A stretch of DNA of 64,000 nt from Asticcacaulis machinosus (lineage in GTDB: Bacteria > Pseudomonadota > Alphaproteobacteria > Caulobacterales > Caulobacteraceae). Both the position numbers and the translations under genes were made by a program. The notes under the pieces are model-generated. The model searched no databases. It saw only the letters and a list, made by a program, of their open reading frames with translations, and was not told the origin of the DNA. The stretch's first letter is position 1, and each line of letters begins with the position of its first letter. Positions 1 to 10,304 of this stretch are shown in pieces. Location of the stretch: assembly GCF_028550435.1 (NCBI RefSeq), contig NZ_JAQQKV010000002.1:744001-808000 (forward strand), in the 5' to 3' direction.

Positions 1-2
1 TG

Positions 3-437
3 CGCAGCCGCCGGGTAGAATCCGATGAATCTGGTGCCCTGCTTGAGATGGAGCACGAAGGCTGGCGGCCAAAATATGGCCTGAAACATGAGCGGCGGCT
101 GTTTGTTGATCCGCATAAGGACGAACTGCGTGGCGAAGACCGCCTGGTGCCGGTGGAGGCCAAGCCTGACCTACCGATGGCCGCCCCGTTCACGATCCGC
201 TTCCTGCTGCACCCGGATGTGCAGGTATCTTTGTCGCGTGATCGCAAGAGTGTCCTGTTGCGGGGTCTGAGTGGTCGCGGCTGGACGCTGCGCCATGATG
301 CCAAAGAGGTCACGATTGAGCACGGCAACCTGTTTGAAAAAGGCCAGTTGCGCAAAACCTCGACAGTGGCTCTACGTGGGGTCTGTCGCCTCGACGGGCC
401 GACGAGAATCCGCTGGAAACTGGCCCCTGCCGATTAA
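3..437 (+). CDS. heparinase II/III-like protein, C-terminal fragment
   Basis: The reading frame is open from the first complete codon at the window edge, so this is the last 144 residues of a gene that starts upstream. The fragment has the look of the beta-rich C-terminal domain of heparinase II/III-like proteins: GLKHERRLFVDPHKDELRGED, then DVQVSLSRDRKSVLLRG, then IRWKLAP at the end. Such proteins are polysaccharide lyase-like and lie next to purH in related Caulobacterales, from memory. The catalytic part is outside the window, so the activity cannot be judged. An ATG at 48 is only an internal methionine. The gene ends 234 bp before purH, and that gap is filled by a palindromic repeat. Confidence 0.7.
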   Translation, partial: RSRRVESDESGALLEMEHEGWRPKYGLKHERRLFVDPHKDELRGEDRLVPVEAKPDLPMAAPFTIRFLLHPDVQVSLSRDRKSVLLRGLSGRGWTLRHDAKEVTIEHGNLFEKGQLRKTSTVALRGVCRLDGPTRIRWKLAPAD

Positions 438-454
438 AGCGTTGCAACCCTTTA

Positions 455-606
455 GACCCCCCCTCTTGCCAAGAACTTGGGAGGGGGAGCTGACTTAAAC
501 GCTGGCGTTTAGTCAGAGGGGGTAATTGCGGGCCGGGGTTTAACCCCCTCCTGACCTTTAAGCTCTGGCTTAAAAGTCAGGCTCCCCCTACATCAGGGGG
601 AGTTCT
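455..606. repeat. nested-palindrome intergenic repeat, copy A
   Basis: Four hairpins in mirror order fill the gap between the heparinase-like gene and purH. The outer left arm pairs a C-run with GAGGGGG (about 457-487). An inner hairpin uses CTGAC..GTCAG. A perfect inverted repeat GAGGGGGTAA (516-525) / TTAACCCCCTC (540-550) joins the halves. A second inner hairpin (cctgac..gtcagg) and an outer right arm CTCCCCC..GGGGGAG complete it. The same plan recurs at 47811-47952, 48372-48464, 57500-57562 and 62532-62675. Confidence 0.8.
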
Positions 607-671
607 TATTTGTCATCCTCGTGTTTGTATTGTAAACCGCGCGCAATTCCTCCCCCACATATGGATGCCCC

Positions 672-2285
672 ATGCCTGCCGCGCCTGATTTTCCCCCTGC
701 CCCCGATTTCGCCAAACCCGTCCGCGCCCTGATTTCCCTGTCGGATAAAACCGGACTGGTTGACGCCGCGCAGGCCCTGCACGCGGCGGGCGTTGAGATC
801 ATCTCGACTGGCGGGACGCGCGCTGCGATCGCTGCCGCCGGTGTGCCGGTCAAGGATGTGGCGGAGCTTACGCAGTTTCCGGAAATGATGGATGGCCGCG
901 TCAAGACCCTGCACCCGAAAGTTCACGGCGGCTTGCTGGCCTATCGTGATGCGCCGGAACACGCTAAGGCCTTGGCTGATCATGATATTGCCCCGATCGA
1001 TATTGTCTGGATCGATCTCTATCCGTTTGAAGCGACCATTGCCGCAGGTGGCGCGTTTGAGGCGGCGATTGAAAACATCGACATCGGTGGCCCGGCCATG
1101 ATCCGCTCATCGGCCAAGAACCACGGCTATGTCGCGGTGTGCGTCGATAAGGCCGGTGTCGATCAGGTGCTGGCGGCGGTTGCCGAGAGCGGCGGCACGA
1201 CCTTGGCGCTTCGCAAATCTCTGGCGGCCAAGGCCTTTGCCCGCACCGCCGCTTACGATAGTGCGGTGTCGACCTGGTTTGCCGCGCAACTAAACGATGT
1301 GGCCCCTGAGCGCCTGACCATCGGGGCGTCGCGCCTGCAAACCATGCGTTACGGCGAAAACCCGCATCAGACAGCCGCGTTTTATAAGACCGGTGAGAAC
1401 CGTCCGGGTGTGGCGACGGCGAAGCAGCTTCAGGGCAAGGAACTGAGCTACAACAATGTTGCCGATACTGATGCGGCGATCGAACTGGTGTCGGAATTTG
1501 ATCCGACGGCACACGCTGCCTGCGTCATCGTCAAGCACGCCAATCCGTGCGGCGTGGCGGTGGGTGATGACCTGATCAGCGCCTATCAGCGCGCGCTGGA
1601 GTGCGATCCGGTCTCGGCCTTTGGCGGGATTGTGGCCCTCAACCGTCGCCTGGATCGCAAGACCGCCGAAAAAATCGTTGAGGTCTTTACCGAAGTCGTC
1701 GTGGCTCCCGAAGTCGATGACGATGTGATCGAAGTGTTTGCCGCCAAAAAGAACCTGCGCCTGCTGGTGACGGGCTCGCTACCGGATCCTTTGGCCGGTG
1801 GCAATGTCTTCCGCTCGGTCGCCGGTGGCCTGTTGATCCAGTCACGTGATACGGCCCGCATTACGCCGGCTGATCTGAAGATTGTCACTAAGCGCCAGCC
1901 GACACCGACCGAAATTCAGGACATGCTGTTTGCCTTCACCGTGGCCAAGCACGTCAAGTCAAATGCCGTAGTCTTTGCCAAGGATGGCCGCACGGCGGGG
2001 ATTGGTGCGGGTCAGATGAACCGCCGCGATTCCACCCGCATCGCCAGCTTGCGCGCCAAGGAAGCCGCCGAAGGGTTGGGGCTTACGGATTCGCTGGCCA
2101 AGGGTTCGGCCTGTGCGTCGGAAGCCTTCTTCCCGTTCCCGGACGGTCTGCTTGAGGCGGCCGCCGCAGGGGCTACGGCTGTTATTCAGCCGGGTGGGTC
2201 GATCAAGGACGCCGATGTTATCGCCGCGGCTGATGAGGCGGGCCTGACAATGGCCTTTACCGGCATTCGCGTCTTTAGACACTAG
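672..2285 (+). CDS. purH: bifunctional AICAR transformylase/IMP cyclohydrolase
   Basis: PurH carries out the last two steps of purine synthesis: formyl transfer to AICAR from 10-formyl-THF, and ring closure to IMP. The 537-residue length is normal. The N-terminal MGS-like cyclohydrolase domain shows SLSDKTGL and STGGTRAAI at about residues 23-52. The transformylase domain shows [14 protein letters not shown] and later [20 protein letters not shown], all typical of the family. The start at 672 is chosen because the domain begins shortly after it; the Shine-Dalgarno is weak. It is a single gene, flanked upstream by a palindromic repeat and downstream by a clear terminator. Confidence 0.97.
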   Translation: MPAAPDFPPAPDFAKPVRALISLSDKTGLVDAAQALHAAGVEIISTGGTRAAIAAAGVPVKDVAELTQFPEMMDGRVKTLHPKVHGGLLAYRDAPEHAKALADHDIAPIDIVWIDLYPFEATIAAGGAFEAAIENIDIGGPAMIRSSAKNHGYVAVCVDKAGVDQVLAAVAESGGTTLALRKSLAAKAFARTAAYDSAVSTWFAAQLNDVAPERLTIGASRLQTMRYGENPHQTAAFYKTGENRPGVATAKQLQGKELSYNNVADTDAAIELVSEFDPTAHAACVIVKHANPCGVAVGDDLISAYQRALECDPVSAFGGIVALNRRLDRKTAEKIVEVFTEVVVAPEVDDDVIEVFAAKKNLRLLVTGSLPDPLAGGNVFRSVAGGLLIQSRDTARITPADLKIVTKRQPTPTEIQDMLFAFTVAKHVKSNAVVFAKDGRTAGIGAGQMNRRDSTRIASLRAKEAAEGLGLTDSLAKGSACASEAFFPFPDGLLEAAAAGATAVIQPGGSIKDADVIAAADEAGLTMAFTGIRVFRH

Positions 2286-2310
2286 TCGGGCGGTGGCTTG
2301 ATTAGAAAGA

Positions 2311-2337
2311 AGGGCGGGATTAATTCCCGCCCTTTTT
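2311..2337 (+). terminator. rho-independent terminator of purH
   Basis: GGGCGGGA and TCCCGCCC form a perfect stem with a small AT loop, followed by TTTTT. It lies 26 bp after the purH stop and also just beyond the 3' end of the convergent nitroreductase gene. Confidence 0.9.
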
Positions 2338-2341
2338 CGTT

Positions 2342-2932
2342 TTACGGAGCTTTGATTTCACCGGAGAATTTGCCCTTAAAGGTCATAGCCTCCAGCGGTT
2401 GACGACCGGACGGCGCTTCACGCGCCTGCAAGCCTTCGGGCAGGGTTGACGGATCGCCCTGATAGCCGACCGCCACGCCCATGATCAGCTTCAGATTATC
2501 GGGCAGGTTCAGGGCCGTGGTCGCCTTATCAAACTCAACCCCGCCCATACCGTGGGTGATCAGGCCCATGCTGTGGGCTTGAAACGCCAGCGACATCCAC
2601 GCCGCACCGGCATCGAAGGCGTGGGTGGCGACCGGGCGTTCACCATCAAACGTGGTCACGGCAGCGGTGAAGACCAAAGCGGCGGCAGATTTCGCCCAGC
2701 CCTGATTGAACGGCACCAACAGCTCAACCATCTGATCAAATTCAGCCGTGCCTTTGATGCCGTAGATAAACCGCCACGGTTGCAGGTTTGACGCCGACGG
2801 GGCCCAGCGCGCGGCTTCCAGCAGGGTCAGAATATCAGAGTCAGTCACGGCCTTGTCCGAAAACGCGCGCGGCGACCAGCGCTCGATAAACATGGGCAGA
2901 ATCGGGTGTTCAGAGGTTCTGGGTGTGGTCAT
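2342..2932 (-). CDS. nitroreductase family oxidoreductase
   Basis: This is a flavin-dependent nitroreductase-fold protein of about 196 residues, probably a cytosolic NAD(P)H-dependent reductase of unknown substrate. The N-terminal RWSPRAFSDKAV and the following EAARWAPSASNLQPWRFI are the FMN-binding signature of the family, and HGMGGVEFDK lies in the C-terminal half. The start MTTPRTSEH is preferred because homologues begin near ERWSPRAF. An upstream in-frame ATG at 2944 is possible, and the longest frame to 3001 looks too long. It is convergent with purH and divergent from the hydrolase pair at 3018. Confidence 0.9.
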   Translation of the reverse strand: MTTPRTSEHPILPMFIERWSPRAFSDKAVTDSDILTLLEAARWAPSASNLQPWRFIYGIKGTAEFDQMVELLVPFNQGWAKSAAALVFTAAVTTFDGERPVATHAFDAGAAWMSLAFQAHSMGLITHGMGGVEFDKATTALNLPDNLKLIMGVAVGYQGDPSTLPEGLQAREAPSGRQPLEAMTFKGKFSGEIKAP

Positions 2933-3017
2933 TGGAAGGCTCATAAGATTGACAGAGGCGTTGTTACCGGCAGTATGGTCTGGATACGGGCCAAATCGCA
3001 ACTGATAAAGTAACGGT

Positions 3018-3812
3018 TTGGGTCATTCATCTGTGGGGGACGTATTGGATACCGTAAGCGCACGCTACCATAAGCTGGAGCCGCATATAGAGGTTTTTGG
3101 CCCCAAGGATGATCTGCCCCGTCCGGCGATCATCCTGTTTCATGGTTGCGGCGGATTGCGGCCCCATATTCATCTCTATGCCGAAACGGCGGTGCTGGCC
3201 GGTGTGCGGGCGTTTGTGGTCGATTCTTTTGCCCCGCGGGGGTGGGGGAGATTGTTTGCGACCAGCATGGTCTGTTCGGGTGCGGTTTTTCAGGGTGATG
3301 AGCGGGCGGGCGATGTGCTGGCGTCATTGTGGGGTGTATCCCGTCGCACGGATGTTATCACCGATAAGGTCATGCTGGCTGGCTGGAGCCACGGTGGTTG
3401 GTCGATCATGGACCTGATGACCCATAAACTGACCCGCAAGGGTGAGGTGGGGCTTAGCGATCCTGATCCGGCGATTTTGAAATCTGTGGCGGGCTTGTTT
3501 CTGGTCTATAGCTATCTGTCGTTTCCGGCGCGCAGTGTCAGCCGCAATTGGCATTATAAACCTGAAACCCTGGCGGTTATTGCCGATAAGGATCATCTGT
3601 CGGCGGTGAAGGCTGCTCAAAAAATCTATAAACGCCTGAAAGATGGCGGGGTGCCGCTGGAAACGCTGACACTCAAAGCGACCCATGCCTTTGAGGAAGA
3701 AAGCTTCGGCAATTCGATCATGAAATATGATCAGAAGGCGACGGAGGCGTCGCTACAGGCCATGATGGAATTTATCGACCGGGTGTTTGAATTGGCGGAA
3801 GAAAAGGCGTGA
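3018..3812 (+). CDS. dienelactone hydrolase-like alpha/beta hydrolase, copy 1
   Basis: An alpha/beta-hydrolase fold protein of 264 residues. ILFHGCGG gives the oxyanion strand-turn. GWSHGGWS holds the nucleophile elbow with Ser, where classical dienelactone hydrolase has Cys. ATHAFEE near the C-terminus supplies the catalytic His. No signal peptide is seen, so it is probably cytosolic; the substrate is unknown. The start is uncertain: TTG at 3018 and GTG at 3033 are both in frame and there is no strong ribosome binding site. It overlaps copy 2 by four bases (GTGA), so the two are translated together. The shared order and motifs show they arose by tandem duplication. Confidence 0.85.
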   Translation: MGHSSVGDVLDTVSARYHKLEPHIEVFGPKDDLPRPAIILFHGCGGLRPHIHLYAETAVLAGVRAFVVDSFAPRGWGRLFATSMVCSGAVFQGDERAGDVLASLWGVSRRTDVITDKVMLAGWSHGGWSIMDLMTHKLTRKGEVGLSDPDPAILKSVAGLFLVYSYLSFPARSVSRNWHYKPETLAVIADKDHLSAVKAAQKIYKRLKDGGVPLETLTLKATHAFEEESFGNSIMKYDQKATEASLQAMMEFIDRVFELAEEKA

Positions 3813-4546
3813 CGCAAAGGTTTGATATCGGCGGGCATTGGGCAAAGCTGATGCCGCATATGACGGTCTATGGCTCGGACGATGATAAACCGCGTCCGGC
3901 GGTGTTGCTGTTTCATGGCTCTGGCGGGGTGCGCGCGCATCTGCATGACTATGCTAAAGCGGCGGTGGATGCCGGTTGGCGGGCGTTTGTGGTCGATTCC
4001 TACGGCCACCGCGGCTGGAAGCGCTGGTTCTCATTTATATTCATCAGTACACTGATTTTATTTCATGGCCATGAACGGACCGTCGATGTGCGGGCCTCCC
4101 TGTGGGGGGTGAAACAGCGCGGCGATGTTGATCAGAACCGGATCGTGCTGGCTGGATGGAGCCACGGGAGTTGGACGATCATGGATCTGATGACCTTGGA
4201 GCCGGAAGACAGCGATCTGTTGCACGGCGTTGCGGGGTTGTTTCTGGTCTATCCCTATATTGGGCCAAAATCGCGCACGCCAACACATGGCTGGCGGTGG
4301 TGGCCAAAGACGATGCTGGTCATCTCGGATCAGGATCATATTACGGCCAAAGACTTTACCCAGTCGGTGTTTGCTGACCTGAAGGCGCAGGGCTTGCCAC
4401 TGGAGATCAGAAATTTCGACGCCACCCATGCCTATGATGAGCCGGGCTTTGCCATCGACTGGCCGCCGAACCAGCCGATGCGCCATCACCCGCAGGCGAC
4501 CAAAGACACCATCGCGGCCTTTGTGGATTTCCTGAGAAAGATTTAG
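3809..4546 (+). CDS. dienelactone hydrolase-like alpha/beta hydrolase, copy 2
   Basis: A 245-residue paralogue of the preceding gene, with matching blocks: HMTVYGSDDDKPRPAVLLFHG, AFVVDSYGHRGW, LAGWSHGSWTIMDLMT and DATHAYDEPG. Ser in GWSHGS is the likely nucleophile and His in THAYDE the general base. The GTG start overlaps the stop of copy 1. Copy 2 lacks part of the loop between the elbow and the following strand that copy 1 has, which may mean different substrates. The 3' end overlaps the convergent copper chaperone gene by four bases. Confidence 0.87.
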   Translation: MTQRFDIGGHWAKLMPHMTVYGSDDDKPRPAVLLFHGSGGVRAHLHDYAKAAVDAGWRAFVVDSYGHRGWKRWFSFIFISTLILFHGHERTVDVRASLWGVKQRGDVDQNRIVLAGWSHGSWTIMDLMTLEPEDSDLLHGVAGLFLVYPYIGPKSRTPTHGWRWWPKTMLVISDQDHITAKDFTQSVFADLKAQGLPLEIRNFDATHAYDEPGFAIDWPPNQPMRHHPQATKDTIAAFVDFLRKI

Positions 4547-5055
4547 TGTGCGGCCGGAGCGGCAGGTGTCATTGACACTGGCATATCGATGGTGACCTCA
4601 CCGGCTTTTTCAAACACGAGGGTGACTTTCTGAGTGGCCCCATCAGCAGGGCGTGTGGTCAGGTCAAACAGCATGATATGATTGCCGCCGGGGGCCAGAA
4701 CCAGTTTTTCACCGGCCTTTATTTCAAACCCCTCGGGGACGGCGGACATGGACATCTGACCATCGGCCATCGACATGGTGTGCAGTTCGGTACGCGCCGC
4801 GCACGTGCATGACGCCGAGACTAACCGGTCATCGGTTTTGCCGGTATTTTCTACCGTGACATAGGCGCCGGTGTTTGGGTTTTGGCCCAGCGGGGTGCGC
4901 ATGCCGTAAGCGGATAATTTGAGTGCAGCATGGGTTTTAACGCCGTCGATATCGGTACTTTTGGTGACGGTGGTTGCGCGGGTTTCAGACGGTTTTTGCC
5001 CTTCACAGGCGGTCAGAGCCAGTGTAGCCATCGTCAGAATTACGAAACGCTTCAT
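4543..5055 (-). CDS. PCu(A)C-type periplasmic copper chaperone lipoprotein
   Basis: A 170-residue exported protein. MKRFVILTMATLALTAC is a lipoprotein signal peptide with lipobox LTAC, so it is probably lipid-anchored facing the periplasm. The mature part has the PCu(A)C (DUF461) fold: TGAYVTVENTGKTDDRL, then HTMSMADGQMSM, KAGEKLVLAPGGNHIMLFDL. The spaced His and Met residues (HTM..M..HIM) are the Cu(I) ligands known in this family, which feeds copper to cytochrome oxidase. Unusually, the strand after the TGKTDDRL turn carries a CTCAAR segment, an extra CxC. It sits 68 bp after trpS on the same strand. Confidence 0.9.
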   Translation of the reverse strand: MKRFVILTMATLALTACEGQKPSETRATTVTKSTDIDGVKTHAALKLSAYGMRTPLGQNPNTGAYVTVENTGKTDDRLVSASCTCAARTELHTMSMADGQMSMSAVPEGFEIKAGEKLVLAPGGNHIMLFDLTTRPADGATQKVTLVFEKAGEVTIDMPVSMTPAAPAAH

Positions 5056-5123
5056 CTACATCCCTTTCTAAATCCGCATTCAAGTATTTAGCCCGAAGGG
5101 CCGAAACTTTAATGCGAGACTCG

Positions 5124-6128
5124 TTATCCCCACAAACCGATGATTTTCTTGGTCTCAGCCACCACTGGTGCAGCGACTTCATTGGCCTTATCGGCACCGG
5201 CGCGGAGCACGCGGTCGATTTCGGCCGGATCGTTCAATAGGCTGCGCAGACGCTCAGAGATGGGCGACATCTTGTCCACCACCACCTCAGCCAAGGCCGG
5301 TTTGAACGCGCCAAAGCCCTTACCGCCAAAGTCGGCCAAAACATCCGTCACCGACACACCGGCCAGGGCGGCATAGATACCGACCAGATTTTTAGCTTCC
5401 GCCCTGCCTTCGAGGCCCGCCTCTTCGGACGGCAGGGCATCGGCATCGGACTTGGCCTTTTTGATCTTGGAGGCGATGGTGTCGGCATCGTCGGTCAGGT
5501 TGATGCGCGAATTATCGGAAGGATCGGATTTCGACATCTTGGCCGTGCCATCCCTCAGCGACATGATGCGCGCGCCCGGCCCCTGATAGAGGGTTTCAGG
5601 CAATGGGAAGTAATCGACCTTGTAGTCGTGATTGAACTTTTTGGCGACGTCGCGGGTCAACTCAAGGTGCTGGCGCTGGTCTTCGCCGACCGGAACGTGG
5701 GTGGCTTTGTACAACAGGATATCGGCGGCCTGCAGCACCGGATAGGTATAGAGCCCGATCGAGGCGCGCTCTTTGTCCTTACCGGCCTTATCCTTGAACT
5801 GGGTCATGCGGTCGAGCCAGCCAAGGCGCGCCACACAGTTAAACAACCAGCCCAGTTCAACATGGCCCGGTACCGCTGATTGCGGGAAGATGACAGACTT
5901 GGCCGGATCAACGCCTGCGGCCAGATAACAGGCGGCGATTTCTCGGGTTTGCGACAAAAGCTGTGCCGGGTCCTGCCAGACGGTGATGGCGTGCAAATCG
6001 GCGATCATGTAGTAACGCTCGGCATCCAAAGCCTGCATGTCGGCGAACTTCTTGAGCGCGCCCAGATAGTTGCCGAGGTGGAGCGAACCGGACGCCTGAA
6101 TGCCGGACAGAATGCGTTGCGTAGCCAT
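5124..6128 (-). CDS. trpS: tryptophan-tRNA ligase
   Basis: Class I aminoacyl-tRNA synthetase that charges tRNA-Trp. The HIGH-type motif is SLHLGNYLG (residues 15-23) and the KMSKS loop is intact around residue 199 ([13 protein letters not shown]). The 334-residue length is typical of bacterial TrpRS. The ATG at 6128 lies 4 bp after the murJ stop, so the two are cotranscribed. Nothing unusual is visible. Confidence 0.97.
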   Translation of the reverse strand: MATQRILSGIQASGSLHLGNYLGALKKFADMQALDAERYYMIADLHAITVWQDPAQLLSQTREIAACYLAAGVDPAKSVIFPQSAVPGHVELGWLFNCVARLGWLDRMTQFKDKAGKDKERASIGLYTYPVLQAADILLYKATHVPVGEDQRQHLELTRDVAKKFNHDYKVDYFPLPETLYQGPGARIMSLRDGTAKMSKSDPSDNSRINLTDDADTIASKIKKAKSDADALPSEEAGLEGRAEAKNLVGIYAALAGVSVTDVLADFGGKGFGAFKPALAEVVVDKMSPISERLRSLLNDPAEIDRVLRAGADKANEVAAPVVAETKKIIGLWG

Positions 6129-6132
6129 GAGA

Positions 6133-7722
6133 TTACTTTTGTCGTTTCACTATGCGTTTGAGATCGGCCGGGCGGACCGCGCCGGTAATGAGCAGCAACA
6201 GGCCATAAACCAAAACGCCGGCGAAACAAACGCCTAAAATGGCGATTTCCTTAGCCGCGATCTGGGGCAGAGGCGATTCAATGACCGCGCGGAAATAGCT
6301 GGCAGCGGCGCAGAAGGCGGCCATGCCAAGGCCGGCGAGGCCGATTTTGAACAGAGATGCCTGCGCCCTTAAGGTCGGTGACCATGTGTTGCGGCGCATA
6401 AGCGTTACGACCATCAGAAACACATTGACCCAGGCCGAGACTGAGGTGGCGATCACGAGGCCTTCGACCCCCACAACCGGAAACAGGCCAAAGCACAGGG
6501 CGATATTGATGGCGACCGAGGCAAAGGCAAACTTCATGGGGCCGCGTGTGTCCTTACGTGCAAAAAAGGCCGGGGTAAGCACCCGCGTCAGCACAAAGGC
6601 CGGCACGCCCCAGCCGTAATGGAACAATAGCTTACCGGTCATGACTGCATCGTGAGTAGTGAACTCACCGCGGGTAAACAGGCCGTCGATCAGGAAAAAC
6701 GGCATCCCCATCAGGGCGGCGGTGGCGGGCAGGGTCAGGGCCATGGAAAAGACGACGGCTTCGTCCATAGCGCTTTGGGCGCGGTCATGATCGGCGGCCT
6801 GAACCGCGCGGGACAAGGTTGGCAGCAGGGCCACGCCGATAGCCACGCCGACCAGACCAAGCGGCAACTGATAAAGCCGGTCGGCATAGTTCATCCACGC
6901 CCGCGCCCCATCGACATTGGCCGAAAACCATTGCGACACAAAGATATTGATCTGGGTGGCCGCCGCCGCCAGTGCGCCCGGTATGGCAAGCATTATCAGG
7001 GCTTTGATTTCGGGGTTCAGCGTCGGCACAGCAAAGCCGATCTTCGCACCTGTGCGGCGGCAACCCCAGACCAGCAGGGCGGCCTGAGCCACGCCGGAAG
7101 CGGCGGCGGCCCAGCACAGGGCGACGGCGGCGTCCTGCGGGTTATGGCGGAACGGTATGACCGCAACCAGCATAAACAGGTTCATGATGGTCGGCACGAC
7201 CGCCGACAGGATAAACCGGCCACGGGCATTCAGCACGCCTGACAGCAGAGCCACGATCACCATGCACGGCAGATAGGGCATGGTGATCTGAGTCAGCAAG
7301 ACGGCCCAGTTGAACTTTTCCGGGTTGTCCATGTAGGGCGAGGAATAGACCTGCATCACCCACGGCATGGCAAGCTGGATCACAAGGGTGAGGGCAATGG
7401 TAAAGGCGGTCACGGTCGCCAGAGCGTCGCGCGCCAGTTTATCGGCGGCGTCCTTACCGTCCTTTTCCAAAACCTGCGAATAGGCGGGTACAAAGGCGGC
7501 GGTAAAGGCCCCTTCGGCAAAGATGCGACGGAACAGGTTGGGGAAGCTGATGGCCGTATAATAGGCATCGGCCATGATATTGCCCGAGGCTCCAAGGGCG
7601 GCCGAGACCACCAGATCCCGCGCCAGTCCCATAAACCGGCTAATCAGGGTAAAGCCTGAAAAAATCATCGACGACTTGACAAGGCCCGTCGATTTTGGGG
7701 CCGGAACTTCTGGCTGAGACAA
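6133..7722 (-). CDS. murJ: lipid II flippase MurJ
   Basis: MurJ (MviN) is a 14-helix inner-membrane protein that flips lipid II for peptidoglycan synthesis. The open frame runs to 7959, but the first 79 residues have no MurJ character and would fill the gap before the divergent rimP. A TTG at 7722 gives [13 protein letters not shown] followed by the conserved start [20 protein letters not shown], for 529 residues, the usual length. The family's [23 protein letters not shown] block follows. The exact start is uncertain, since there is no ATG close by and no clear ribosome binding site. trpS follows at 4 bp. Confidence 0.88.
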   Translation of the reverse strand: MSQPEVPAPKSTGLVKSSMIFSGFTLISRFMGLARDLVVSAALGASGNIMADAYYTAISFPNLFRRIFAEGAFTAAFVPAYSQVLEKDGKDAADKLARDALATVTAFTIALTLVIQLAMPWVMQVYSSPYMDNPEKFNWAVLLTQITMPYLPCMVIVALLSGVLNARGRFILSAVVPTIMNLFMLVAVIPFRHNPQDAAVALCWAAAASGVAQAALLVWGCRRTGAKIGFAVPTLNPEIKALIMLAIPGALAAAATQINIFVSQWFSANVDGARAWMNYADRLYQLPLGLVGVAIGVALLPTLSRAVQAADHDRAQSAMDEAVVFSMALTLPATAALMGMPFFLIDGLFTRGEFTTHDAVMTGKLLFHYGWGVPAFVLTRVLTPAFFARKDTRGPMKFAFASVAINIALCFGLFPVVGVEGLVIATSVSAWVNVFLMVVTLMRRNTWSPTLRAQASLFKIGLAGLGMAAFCAAASYFRAVIESPLPQIAAKEIAILGVCFAGVLVYGLLLLITGAVRPADLKRIVKRQK

Positions 7723-7974
7723 GGCAATGCGTCCATAAATTGAGGCTTCAGCCAAATCATAAAAGCCCGACCCCTGCAAGTTTGATCGCACTGCGGATTG
7801 AAATCGCTTGGCAAAAACGAAATGCAGGTCTATAGAAGGGTCAACATCGACCGGATGCCTTCGGGCCATCGGCGGCGGCCCATAGAACGGCCAGCCGCTT
7901 TTTTGTTGTCTAGTGCTCAAAGAGCGAAGCGTTAGCACAACTAAAAATAGGGCAACCAAGCCAGCCGGAACTTA

Positions 7975-8667
7975 ATGGAGACCGTAAACCGCGTGCGCGC
8001 CAAAACGACCGAAGATCGTAAGCTTATCGAGATATTCGAGCCGATTGCCGAGGCACTGGGCCTTGATATCGTGCGGGTGCGTCTGATGGGTTCCAATACG
8101 CCGGGGGGCGCGCGCCGGTTGCAGGTCATGGCCGAGCGCAAGTCTGACGGCGATATCAATGTCAATCAGTGCGCACGTCTGTCGCGCGCTATTTCGGCCT
8201 ATATGGACGAAGCTGATCCGATCACGGGTGAGTATATCCTTGAGGTGTCTTCGCCCGGTATCGACCGGCCGCTGACCCGCCTTAAGGATTTTGAGACCTA
8301 TGAGGGCTATGAGGCCCGTATCGAGCTTGATCGGCTGGCCGAGGGCCGCAAGCGCTTTCGCGGTATTCTGGCGGGTATCGAAGACGATCATGTGGCGATC
8401 GACCTTGAAGGCGAAGAGGAAACAGCGCTCATGCCGTTTGCCTGGGTGGTTGATGCCAAGCTGATCCTGACCGACGAACTGATGAAGGAGGGGGCTGAAA
8501 AAGCTGCCGCCCGTCGCGAGGCCGGTGAGGAAGACGACGATTTTGACGATGGCGATGATGGTGTCTTTGCCAACGACGATGACGATTTAGAAGAGTTTGA
8601 CGACGAAGCGTTCGATGATGACGACTTCGGCGACGACGACGATGACCAAGAGGGAACAAAGCCATGA
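7975..8667 (+). CDS. rimP: ribosome maturation factor RimP with acidic tail
   Basis: RimP helps assemble the 30S subunit. The N-terminal domain shows [18 protein letters not shown] and the central part [16 protein letters not shown], the family signature; the SH3-like C-terminal domain ends near RISLTDEL-type sequence (KLILTDELM). At 230 residues it is longer than usual, because the last 45 or so residues are almost all Asp and Glu ([12 protein letters not shown] and so on). Its stop overlaps the nusA start by ATGA. It heads the conserved rimP-nusA-ylxR-infB cluster and is divergent from murJ. Confidence 0.95.
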   Translation: METVNRVRAKTTEDRKLIEIFEPIAEALGLDIVRVRLMGSNTPGGARRLQVMAERKSDGDINVNQCARLSRAISAYMDEADPITGEYILEVSSPGIDRPLTRLKDFETYEGYEARIELDRLAEGRKRFRGILAGIEDDHVAIDLEGEEETALMPFAWVVDAKLILTDELMKEGAEKAAARREAGEEDDDFDDGDDGVFANDDDDLEEFDDEAFDDDDFGDDDDDQEGTKP

Positions 8668-10304
8668 GCTTTACCGGAATTAGCGCCAACCGCCTTGAAC
8701 TGCTGCAAATTGCCGATGCGGTTGCGCGTGAAAAGCAGATCAGCAAGGATGTGGTGATCGAATCGATCGAAGAAGCCATTCAAAAGGCTGCCCGGTCGCG
8801 TTACGGCGCCGATCATGATATCCGCGTGCACATCGATGCCCGTACCGGTGAAATGACCATCACCCGTTATGTCACGGTCGTGCCGGACGAAGAGCTGGAA
8901 AACGAATACGCTCAAAAATCTCTGACCGACGCCCTGAAAGACGACAAAGAAGCCTTTGTCGGCAAGTCTTACGAAGAGGTTCTGCCGCCGTTTGAGCTGG
9001 GCCGTGTCCAGACCCAGATGGCCCGTCAGGTCGTCACCCATAAGGTGCGCGAAGCTGAACGTGAGCGTCAGTATGACGAATTTAAGGATCGCGTCGGCGA
9101 AATCGTCAACGGCACCGTCAAGCGCGTCGAATATGGTAATGTCGTTGTCGATCTGGGCCGTGGCGAAGGCATCATGCGCCGCGATCAGTCGATTCCGCGT
9201 GAAGCTTTCCAGATCAATGACCGTATCCGCGCCTATATCTATGACGTGCGCCGTGAGACCAAGGGCCCGCAGATCATGCTGTCGCGGGCGCATGGCGGCT
9301 TCATGGCCAAACTGTTTGCCCAGGAAGTGCCGGAAGTTTATGACGGCGTGATTGAAATCAAGTCGGTGTCGCGTGACCCCGGTTCGCGTGCCAAGATGGC
9401 CGTGTTCTCGAATGATAGCTCTATCGATCCGGTCGGGGCGTGCGTCGGTATGCGCGGTTCGCGTGTTCAGGCGGTCGTCGCCGAACTGCAAAACGAAAAG
9501 GTTGATATCATCCAGTGGTCGCCGGATGACGCGACCTTTATCGTGAACGCTCTGGCGCCTGCCGAAGTGTCGAAGGTGGTTCTGGACGAAGAAGAAGACC
9601 GCGTTGAAGTGGTGGTGCCGGATGAGCAACTGTCACTCGCCATCGGCCGCCGCGGCCAGAACGTGCGTCTGGCGTCGCAGCTTACCGGTTGGCAGGTTGA
9701 TATCATCACCGAATCGCAAGACTCTGAGCGCCGTCAGAAGGAATTTGCCGAACGCACGGCCCTGTTCCAGGAAGCGCTTGATGTCGATGAGGTTATCGCT
9801 CAGCTTTTGGTGACCGAAGGCTTCACCACGGTCGAAGATCTGGCCTATATCGATGAAAATGAAATCGCCGTCATCGAAGGCTTTGACGAAGATACCGCCT
9901 CCGAGCTTCAGGCCCGTGCCCGTGATTTCCTTGAAAAAGAAGTGGCGGAGCTGGATGCCAAGCGTGTCGCTCTGGGTGTCGATGACGATCTGCTGACCGT
10001 TAATGGCATCACGCTCGCTATGGCTGTGGCGCTCGGTGAAGCGGGTGTGAAGACGGTTGAGGATCTGGCCGATCTGGCGACCGACGAAATCCGCGGTGGC
10101 TATGAGCAGCGCGGCGCTGACCGGGTTAAGGTGGCTGGTGCGCTGGAAAGCTTCAGCCTGTCGGTACCGGACGCGGAAAGCCTGATCCTCAATGCTCGCG
10201 TCGCCGCTGGCTGGATCGAAGCCCCGGAAGTCGAGGCTGAACCTGAGTCCTATGACGATGAAGGGAGCGCGACCGCAGATGACGTCGCCGAAACCGAACA
10301 ATGA
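8664..10304 (+). CDS. nusA: transcription termination/antitermination protein NusA
   Basis: NusA binds RNA polymerase and nascent RNA and controls pausing, termination and antitermination. Domains in order: N-terminal polymerase-binding domain ([17 protein letters not shown]), S1 domain ([21 protein letters not shown], about residues 145-210), two KH domains ([19 protein letters not shown] and [17 protein letters not shown]), and C-terminal helix-hairpin-helix repeats (about 380-500) that match the long alphaproteobacterial form. The 546-residue length fits. It starts in an ATGA overlap with rimP, and the next gene begins inside its 3' end. Confidence 0.97.
   Translation: MSFTGISANRLELLQIADAVAREKQISKDVVIESIEEAIQKAARSRYGADHDIRVHIDARTGEMTITRYVTVVPDEELENEYAQKSLTDALKDDKEAFVGKSYEEVLPPFELGRVQTQMARQVVTHKVREAERERQYDEFKDRVGEIVNGTVKRVEYGNVVVDLGRGEGIMRRDQSIPREAFQINDRIRAYIYDVRRETKGPQIMLSRAHGGFMAKLFAQEVPEVYDGVIEIKSVSRDPGSRAKMAVFSNDSSIDPVGACVGMRGSRVQAVVAELQNEKVDIIQWSPDDATFIVNALAPAEVSKVVLDEEEDRVEVVVPDEQLSLAIGRRGQNVRLASQLTGWQVDIITESQDSERRQKEFAERTALFQEALDVDEVIAQLLVTEGFTTVEDLAYIDENEIAVIEGFDEDTASELQARARDFLEKEVAELDAKRVALGVDDDLLTVNGITLAMAVALGEAGVKTVEDLADLATDEIRGGYEQRGADRVKVAGALESFSLSVPDAESLILNARVAAGWIEAPEVEAEPESYDDEGSATADDVAETEQ

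Noticed and set aside
7723-7959. N-terminal 79-residue extension of MurJ
   Set aside because: It has no likeness to MurJ, contains no membrane segment fitting the family and would fill the divergent promoter region before rimP.
8388-9629. Long minus-strand open frame of 413 codons
   Set aside because: It lies wholly opposite rimP and nusA and its composition (His, Arg, Phe-rich, then poly-Ser) is that of an antisense reading of GC-rich, acidic codons. No domain is seen.
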